From NCBI GenBank assembly GCA_934141445.1, contig CAKPCF010000041.1, positions 1-5,107 of the forward strand: DNA of 5,107 bases, given 5' to 3'. Source of the DNA: an uncultured Clostridia bacterium. GTDB lineage: Bacteria; Bacillota; Clostridia; TANB77; CAG-508. Positions 1-3,571 of this stretch are shown in pieces. The position numbers were made by a program, and so were the translations under genes. The stretch's first letter is position 1, and every line of letters starts with the position of its first letter. The notes beneath the pieces were generated by a model. It worked only from the letters and a program-made list of their open reading frames with translations. It was not told where the DNA came from and made no database searches.

Positions 1-758
1 TTTAATGTACTTATTTCTGACAATGCTGATATTGATGTTATATTATATTTACTTCCATCTAGTTCCAAGTCCTTTATCTTTGATGCATCTCCTACTGTTA
101 CTCCATTTTCTCCTACCTCTACTCCTACTTTAGACAATGCATCCGATATTGCACTTTTTATTTCATTATCTGTATTTACTTTTACTAATGGTGTGTTTGG
201 ATTTAATTCTGATGTATTCAATGTTCCAAGTACATTATCTGTTCCATCACTGCAATAATACACTCTCAAATCTTCTGTTATTCCATACACATCTTTTAAT
301 CTTATATAACTTAAATAATCTGTTGTATCTCCACCTCTTAATTGATTTCTTATTTCTTCTGGTAATGCTTGCTTATTTAATAAATAATGCATCTTTCCAT
401 CATAAGTTATATAATTCTTTGTTCCATCTTTTAAACAAAGATTACTTATCTTATTTACTAATAATTCTACATTATTTGTATAATTATCTGCTTCATCATA
501 ATATTTTACATATTCTGATTGCAAATACTCTTCTAATGTTGCTATTCCTTGCATATATGTTGCATTTTTAGCTTGTGTCATTATACCATTTTCTCCAATT
601 GTCGCATTTAAGCTTACACCTGCAAGAATCAACATCACAATTATTGATATTACTAAAGCTATTAAAGTAATACCGTTTGTATTATACAAATTCTTTATTT
701 GCATATTATTAGTCTGTTGCATTTCAAGTTGACTCTTCACACATTTTCTTTTGTTCAT
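1..758 (-). CDS. Prepilin-like protein with leucine-rich repeat, C-terminus beyond window
   Basis: The frame is open for 252 codons from ATG 758 to the left edge, so the C-terminus is missing. Residues 1-29 form a long polar leader (MNKRKCVK..., ending NTNG). Cleavage by prepilin peptidase is expected after Gly29. Residues 30-50 are a hydrophobic helix beginning ITLIALVISIIV, which matches the class III (type IV pilin-like) signal, except that the usual Glu at mature position 5 is Ala34. After GENGIM (55-60) comes a polar region. Residues 116-180 (NYITYDGKMHYLLNKQ, then DVYGITEDLRVYYC) form a linker module whose function I do not know. Residues 227-252 (IKDLELDG..., ITSISALSEISTL) look like the first leucine-rich repeat. 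The start is supported by an AAGGGGG ribosome site 10 bases upstream. By family knowledge such proteins are envelope-anchored; a surface adhesin-like role is inference. Without Glu5, assembly into a true pilus is doubtful. Confidence 0.85.
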   Translation of the reverse strand, partial: MNKRKCVKSQLEMQQTNNMQIKNLYNTNGITLIALVISIIVMLILAGVSLNATIGENGIMTQAKNATYMQGIATLEEYLQSEYVKYYDEADNYTNNVELLVNKISNLCLKDGTKNYITYDGKMHYLLNKQALPEEIRNQLRGGDTTDYLSYIRLKDVYGITEDLRVYYCSDGTDNVLGTLNTSELNPNTPLVKVNTDNEIKSAISDALSKVGVEVGENGVTVGDASKIKDLELDGSKYNITSISALSEISTL

Positions 759-768
759 TTATGATTTT

Positions 769-775
769 CCCCCTT
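769..775 (-). promoter_or_regulatory. Ribosome binding site of the prepilin-like gene
   Basis: AAGGGGG on the minus strand lies 10 bases before ATG 758. It selects this ATG over the in-frame ATGs at codons 13 and 19, which would shorten the positively charged leader. Confidence 0.8.
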
Positions 776-789
776 AGATTTTATAAGTT

Positions 790-858
790 GAGAAAAAGCT
801 TCTTGTTATTTCATGGCTAATCCAATTGTATGATTAGTAATATCAAAAGCTTTTTCCC
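790..858 (-). promoter_or_regulatory. Long leader hairpin upstream of the prepilin-like gene
   Basis: On the minus strand GGGAAAAAGCTT (858-847) pairs with AAGCTTTTTCTC (801-790) over 12 bp with one G-U pair. Further in, CTAAT-type arms (837-832 and 822-817) pair over 6 bp and close a 9-base loop. Short TTG/CAA and TATT/AATA pairings with bulges lie between. The fold ends 31 bases before the start codon and just upstream of the ribosome site. No clean T-tract follows, so it looks like a leader structure (mRNA stability or attenuation) rather than a terminator. Its function is unknown. Confidence 0.5.
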
Positions 859-951
859 TTTCAATCCATAAAAAACATTAGTCTAATGACTTTTGCTTTT
901 CCTTTGAAAGAAAACCATTTCAAAACTTCTCTATTCTACTTTTATGGACTT

Positions 952-972
952 CTTTAAGTATCAGACTTAAAG
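952..972. repeat. 21-base palindromic repeat, copy 1
   Basis: The arms CTTTAAGT (952-959) and ACTTAAAG (965-972) are perfect complements around the loop ATCAG. The whole unit is the exact reverse complement of the unit at 1121-1141. Flanking bases do not match, so identity stops at 21 bases. It may be an operator, an RNA hairpin or the end of a small element. Confidence 0.75.
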
Positions 973-977
973 TAAAG

Positions 978-1024
978 AAAAAAAGACACAAAGCAGTATA
1001 TTTTATTATACTTTCGTGTCTTTT
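978..1024 (-). terminator. Rho-independent terminator after the nuclease/Rpn-fragment unit
   Basis: AAAAGACAC (981-989) pairs perfectly with GTGTCTTTT (1016-1024). Inside, GTATA (996-1000) pairs with TATAC (1007-1011) around a 6-base loop, with an internal bulge between the two stems. On the minus strand the stem runs into seven T (984-978) and then CTTTACTTT, a good exit for transcripts from the genes to the right. On the plus strand it is followed by CTATTTTTATTTATTT, so it may work in both directions. Confidence 0.7.
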
Positions 1025-1071
1025 CTATTTTTATTTATTTCAAATTATTCATAAAAATTGTTTTGTAATAG

Positions 1072-1100
1072 TTGACTTCAAAACTTACTAATGATAGAAT
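1072..1100 (+). promoter_or_regulatory. Sigma-A-like promoter on the plus strand
   Basis: TTGACT (1072-1077) and TAGAAT (1095-1100) are separated by 17 bases. Each hexamer matches the vegetative consensus at five of six positions. Transcription would start near 1107, against the direction of all genes here. In such AT-rich DNA chance matches occur, so this is a candidate. Its position just ahead of the hairpin at 1120-1151 strengthens it. Confidence 0.45.
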
Positions 1101-1119
1101 TTTTATAAATGTTAATCGA

Positions 1120-1151
1120 GCTTTAAGTCTGATACTTAAAGCATTTTTTTT
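1120..1151 (+). terminator. Terminator-like hairpin on the plus strand
   Basis: A perfect 9-bp stem with a 5-base loop is followed by ATTTTTTTT, the textbook form of an intrinsic terminator in the plus direction. No plus-strand gene is seen upstream, only a promoter-like sequence. On the minus strand the stem is followed by TCGATTAAC, so it would not terminate the Rpn-fragment transcript. Confidence 0.5.
1121..1141. repeat. 21-base palindromic repeat, copy 2 (inverted)
   Basis: CTTTAAGT-CTGAT-ACTTAAAG is the exact reverse complement of the unit at 952-972. The pair encloses 148 bases that include a terminator and a promoter-like site. In a minus-strand RNA the two hairpin loops (ATCAG and CTGAT) are complementary, so loop-loop pairing or a 21-bp long-range helix is possible. 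Confidence 0.75.
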
Positions 1152-1163
1152 ATTTATAATTAG

Positions 1164-1628
1164 TTATTCTAAGTTATCTATATTTTCTAGTTCTTCTTTT
1201 GTCAATTCTGTAAACTCCATTATTTCATCTAATGGCTTGCCTTTAGCCAACATTTTTTTAGCCATTTCTATTTGTTTTTTTCTTTCGCCTTCTACTAGTC
1301 CTTCTGCTCTGCCTGTTTCTCTTTCTTCTCTTTTTATTGCTGCATCTTCCCATCTCTTTAATGCAAAATAAAATGCATCATCTAGCAATGGCTCACTTTT
1401 CATTGATTTTTCATATTCCTCTTTGGCTGTGCTTATCGTTTCATTCTCTTTCATATCTTCCTCCCCTATTTCTCCTGGATTCAATAGAAATCTCGTCCAC
1501 ATCCCTATTTCACTCTTTGGACTTATTTTCCCTTCTTCCATATATTTTTTTATCTTTCCTAACTCAACTATATCAATTTCTAACTTAATATGTTTAATTA
1601 CTTTCTTTATTTTTCTTTTCTTCTTCAT
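1164..1628 (-). CDS. Rpn/PD-(D/E)XK transposase-family protein, C-terminal part only
   Basis: The 154 residues resemble the C-terminal half of Rpn-family proteins (recombination-promoting nuclease, also called PD-(D/E)XK nuclease family transposase), which are usually near 300 residues. The match begins near residue 15 (KLEIDIVELGKIKKY) and includes W44-RFLLNP. It continues with a charged helical region and the typical end: GRAEGLVEGERKK (106-118), EMAKKMLAKG (121-130) and LDEIMEFTELTKEEL (133-147). The N-terminal catalytic domain is absent, and a TAG at 1649-1647 in the same frame blocks any upstream extension. The ORF overlaps the nuclease gene by 35 bases, and similarity starts just where that gene stops. 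No good ribosome site precedes the ATG, so translation would depend on coupling. It is either a remnant left by a deletion or a stand-alone small Rpn-type protein. Catalysis is not expected. Confidence 0.7.
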   Translation of the reverse strand: MKKKRKIKKVIKHIKLEIDIVELGKIKKYMEEGKISPKSEIGMWTRFLLNPGEIGEEDMKENETISTAKEEYEKSMKSEPLLDDAFYFALKRWEDAAIKREERETGRAEGLVEGERKKQIEMAKKMLAKGKPLDEIMEFTELTKEELENIDNLE

Positions 1629-2649
1629 TTTCTCGTATGACTTGTTCTACCTGAGCAATTAGTTCTTCTCGATTTGGAATATAATATGTATAATTAGAAG
1701 CAAACAAATTATTATTCATTCCACCAATACTATACTCTGCAACAACATTATCTTTATCAGCACAAAGGATAATTCCTATTGGTTTATTATCTCCATCTTC
1801 ATTTATTTCTTCTTCATAATAATTCAAGTACATATTCATTTGACCAAAATTTTCTGGTTTCAAATTTCCCATTTTCAAATCAATTAAAACATAAGTTTTT
1901 AAAATTTTATTGTAAAATACCATATCTACATAGTAATGAAGATTTCCTATTGTAATTCTTTGTTGTGAGCCAACAAACATAAAACCTTTTCCTAATTCTA
2001 ATAAAAATTTTTCAATATGATTTATCAATTTATATTCTAAATCTTTTTCTAATAATGGCTTTTGCTCTGGTACACCTAAAAATTCAAAAACATATGGATC
2101 TTTTATCATATCTTCAGGTTTACTTATTATTTGACCTTTTTTGGCTAATTGTAATACTTTTTCTTTATTTGCTTTTCCATCAGATAGTAATAATCTTTCA
2201 AATAATGAAGTTTCTATCTGTCTTTGCAATTCTCTAACTGACCATCTACTATTTATTGTTTCTTTTTCATAAAACTGCCTTTTTGCATTATCTTTTATTG
2301 ATATTAACTCGCAATAATGTGACCAACCTAAAATTCCAGACGTGTCTGGAATTTTAGAATACATTAGATAGAATTTTCTCATATTAAATAAATTGCTTTT
2401 CGAAAAACCTTTTCCAATTTCATTTGATAGTCTTTTTGAAACATTTAATAAAACGGACTTTCCATATTCAGCTTTTATTTGTCCTGACTGTTCTTTCTCT
2501 ACTATTACTTTTCCTATATTCCAATAAGTACCAATTAATGTTTCATTTACTTGTTGTGCTACTTTACTTCTAGCATTTATTATCAATTTTTTTATTTCAT
2601 TTACTAATTCATTTGTAATTTTATCCTTACCAATAAATTCATCTGCCAT
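1594..2649 (-). CDS. YhcG/DUF1016-family PD-(D/E)XK nuclease
   Basis: The 351 residues are full length for the YhcG (DUF1016) family. Residues 10-150 are the helical N-terminal domain, with the family signature LGWSHYCELI (107-116), then KRQFYEKE (123-130) and WSVRELQRQI (136-145). The C-terminal PD-(D/E)XK nuclease domain covers about 185-335. It has E205 in the leading helix, KGFMFVG (221-227), D242 in YVDMVFY, the D257-L-K259 pair in VLIDLKMG, and the following GQM (269-271) with YLNYYEEE. All expected active-site residues are present, so it should be active on DNA. ATG 2649 is preceded by AGAAGG at 5 bases. Family members occur near restriction-modification and mobile-DNA loci, but their substrate and role are not settled. 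The last 12 or so residues (ENEEEKKNKESN) form a charged tail that overlaps the next ORF. The gene probably has its own promoter and shares the terminator at 978-1024. Confidence 0.92.
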   Translation of the reverse strand: MADEFIGKDKITNELVNEIKKLIINARSKVAQQVNETLIGTYWNIGKVIVEKEQSGQIKAEYGKSVLLNVSKRLSNEIGKGFSKSNLFNMRKFYLMYSKIPDTSGILGWSHYCELISIKDNAKRQFYEKETINSRWSVRELQRQIETSLFERLLLSDGKANKEKVLQLAKKGQIISKPEDMIKDPYVFEFLGVPEQKPLLEKDLEYKLINHIEKFLLELGKGFMFVGSQQRITIGNLHYYVDMVFYNKILKTYVLIDLKMGNLKPENFGQMNMYLNYYEEEINEDGDNKPIGIILCADKDNVVAEYSIGGMNNNLFASNYTYYIPNREELIAQVEQVIRENEEEKKNKESN

Positions 2650-2654
2650 TTTTA

Positions 2655-2660
2655 CCTTCT
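2655..2660 (-). promoter_or_regulatory. Ribosome binding site of the YhcG-family gene
   Basis: AGAAGG on the minus strand sits 5 bases before ATG 2649, following directly after the hairpin at 2666-2690. This fixes the start. Confidence 0.75.
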
Positions 2661-2665
2661 TTCTA

Positions 2666-2690
2666 ATTTAGCAAACATAACCTGCTAAAT
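2666..2690 (-). promoter_or_regulatory. Inverted repeat next to the nuclease ribosome site
   Basis: ATTTAGCA (2690-2683 on the minus strand) and TGCTAAAT (2673-2666) are perfect 8-bp arms around a 9-base spacer. The repeat ends 5 bases from the ribosome site. It could be a protein operator or a leader hairpin that affects access to the ribosome site. Confidence 0.4.
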
Positions 2691-2709
2691 CAAAATATTT
2701 ATTACTATT

Positions 2710-2738
2710 TATGATATTATCATATTTTCTATGATATT
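2710..2738. repeat. Direct repeats TATGATATT, 20 bases apart, with internal palindrome
   Basis: TATGATATT occurs at 2710-2718 and 2730-2738, exactly 20 bases apart (about two helical turns). TATCATA (2718-2724) between them forms a 7-bp inverted repeat with TATGATA (2730-2736) around a 5-base loop. The spacing on one face of the helix upstream of a single gene suggests a binding site, but AT-rich composition makes chance similarity possible. Confidence 0.35.
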
Positions 2739-2757
2739 TCCATTTTTTTGAATTTTA

Positions 2758-2786
2758 ATTGTAAATAAATGTTAAGATTCGTTCGA
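2758..2786 (-). promoter_or_regulatory. Weak promoter candidate for the YhcG-family gene
   Basis: On the minus strand a -10-like TACAAT (2763-2758) follows TCGAAC (2786-2781) at 17 bases. The -10 is good, but the -35 matches only three of six positions. If used, the leader would be about 100 bases and would carry both repeat sets described at 2666-2738. Confidence 0.2.
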
Positions 2787-2817
2787 CATTTTTCGCATTT
2801 CAAACATATAATTCCTC

Positions 2818-2860
2818 ATAAAATAAAGAACTTCAGCATTTAATTGTACTGAAATTCTTT
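2818..2860 (-). terminator. Rho-independent terminator after the LRR gene
   Basis: On the minus strand AAAGAATTTCAG (2860-2849) pairs over 12 bp with CTGAAGTTCTTT (2836-2825), with one G-U pair and a 12-base loop. ATTTTAT follows. On the plus strand the G-U pair becomes a C-A mismatch, so the structure is oriented for leftward transcripts. It lies 18 bases after the LRR stop codon. Confidence 0.65.
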
Positions 2861-2877
2861 ACTTCTTTCATATTATT

Positions 2878-3333
2878 TTACCAGCCTGATTTATCTGTCC
2901 ATTTTAAACTTGATAATAGTGACCAATTTATTATATTATCATTTCCAGATAGATATAATTTCTTTAATTTTCCATTTTTATTTAAATTTGCTAATATTTC
3001 CAAATTGTTATATGTTTTTGTACTACCATCACTATCTATATAACTTGAAGTGTCAGAAATAGTATTATTGTTTAAATTTAATTCTTCCAAATTCTTTAAG
3101 TTTTCTAATGGTTTTAAGCTACTTATATTATTATCATTTAAAGTTAATGTTTGTAAATTGCTTAAAGATTCAATACCATTTATCGATTGTATATGAGCAT
3201 TCCCCAATGTTACATTTTTTAATGTTGTACATTCTTTTATAGTACTTATGTCTAATATTCTACTTGTAAAATTCACTGTTAAAGTTTGTAAATTTGTAAA
3301 ACATTCAATTCCTTTTAAATCACTTAAAATATT
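2878..3333 (-). CDS. LRR gene, segment 3 (C-terminal end)
   Basis: These 151 codons hold the most regular repeats of the gene: LQTLTVNFTSRILDI, LKNVTLGNAHIQSINGIESL, LQTLTLNDNNISSLKPLENL, LEELNLNNNTISD and LKKLYLSGNDNIINW. The end is SSLKWTDKSGW. Upstream, the frame reads NILSDLKGIECFTN before the GTG at 3276, so that GTG is internal. TAA at 3354-3352 closes the frame further upstream. Confidence 0.7.
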   Translation of the reverse strand, partial: NILSDLKGIECFTNLQTLTVNFTSRILDISTIKECTTLKNVTLGNAHIQSINGIESLSNLQTLTLNDNNISSLKPLENLKNLEELNLNNNTISDTSSYIDSDGSTKTYNNLEILANLNKNGKLKKLYLSGNDNIINWSLLSSLKWTDKSGW

Positions 3334-3351
3334 TCCGTGGTGATGTTTTAT
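3323..3351 (-). other. Frameshift site 2
   Basis: The second frame must change to the third between 3351 and 3323, because stops bound both. Removing one base at GGAAAT (near 3334) reads NKTSPR-NILSDLKGIECF, which fits the repeats. The exact base cannot be fixed without a homologue. Confidence 0.6.
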
Positions 3352-3571
3352 TTAATCCAGATATATTCAAAATTTTTACAGAGGATAGTGTTAATTCATT
3401 ACCTTCTAAATCTTTTAGTATTTCTGATAAACTTGTTAACTTAAAAGTGTGTTGTCTTGTCAGAGCAAGAGTTGTCAAATTTGGTGCATTTTTTAAACTA
3501 TCAAAAAATTCTGCTTTTTTACTCAAATTTCCATAAGGATTATTCACTTGAAGATATGTCAATTTTGTAGA
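3335..3571 (-). CDS. LRR gene, segment 2 (frame +1)
   Basis: These 79 codons, from STKLTYLQVNNPYGNLS to LNISGLNKTSPR, carry repeat-like LTYLQV, LTTLAL, LTSLSEILKDLEGNEL and VKILNISGLN. The frame is closed upstream by TAA at 3673-3671 and downstream by TGA at 3322-3320. An ATG at 3667 in this frame has no ribosome site and would encode a hydrophobic stretch foreign to LRR proteins, so this is not a separate gene. Confidence 0.6.

Larger units (their letters stand above)
1107..1151 (+). ncRNA. Candidate tiny RNA: promoter followed directly by terminator hairpin
   Basis: A transcript starting near 1107 would have about 13 unpaired bases. A 9-bp hairpin GCTTTAAGT-CTGAT-ACTTAAAGC (1120-1142) would follow, then A and eight T, giving an RNA of roughly 45 bases. 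It could be a real small RNA, the stub of a lost plus-strand gene, or, if termination leaks, the origin of antisense RNA to the Rpn fragment and the nuclease gene. No known RNA family is recognised. Confidence 0.25.
759..1163. other. 405-base intergenic region rich in inverted repeats
   Basis: No convincing gene is present on either strand. Besides the structures listed separately, there is a 13-base palindrome CATTAGTCTAATG at 876-888, followed on the minus strand by six T. There is also a 7-bp inverted repeat TTTGAAA/TTTCAAA at 903-909 and 918-924. A TAGAAT box on the minus strand (938-933) could be a -10 element for the prepilin-like gene, with a palindrome (952-972) where the -35 would be, but no good -35 hexamer is seen. 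The minus-strand transcript through this region would be heavily folded. Confidence 0.55.

Noticed and set aside
137..571. Plus-strand ORF of 144 codons
   Set aside because: Leucine-, tyrosine- and histidine-rich sequence without domain character. It is the antisense shadow of the prepilin-like gene.
870..920. Resemblance to a c-di-GMP-I (GEMM) riboswitch in the prepilin leader
   Set aside because: On the minus strand GGAAAAGCAAAAGTCATTAG recalls the GGAAACGCAAA core of such elements. However, the upstream GGCAAACC-type and downstream GGTTGCC-type boxes are not seen. A covariance scan with RF01051 would decide.
1072..1662. Plus-strand ORFs at 1072-1371, 1337-1588 and 1423-1662
   Set aside because: They mirror the Rpn fragment on the other strand, give low-complexity Ser/Phe/Leu sequences and lack ribosome sites.
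2055..2237. Plus-strand ORF of 60 codons
   Set aside because: Lies wholly opposite the conserved part of the nuclease gene and has no recognisable features.
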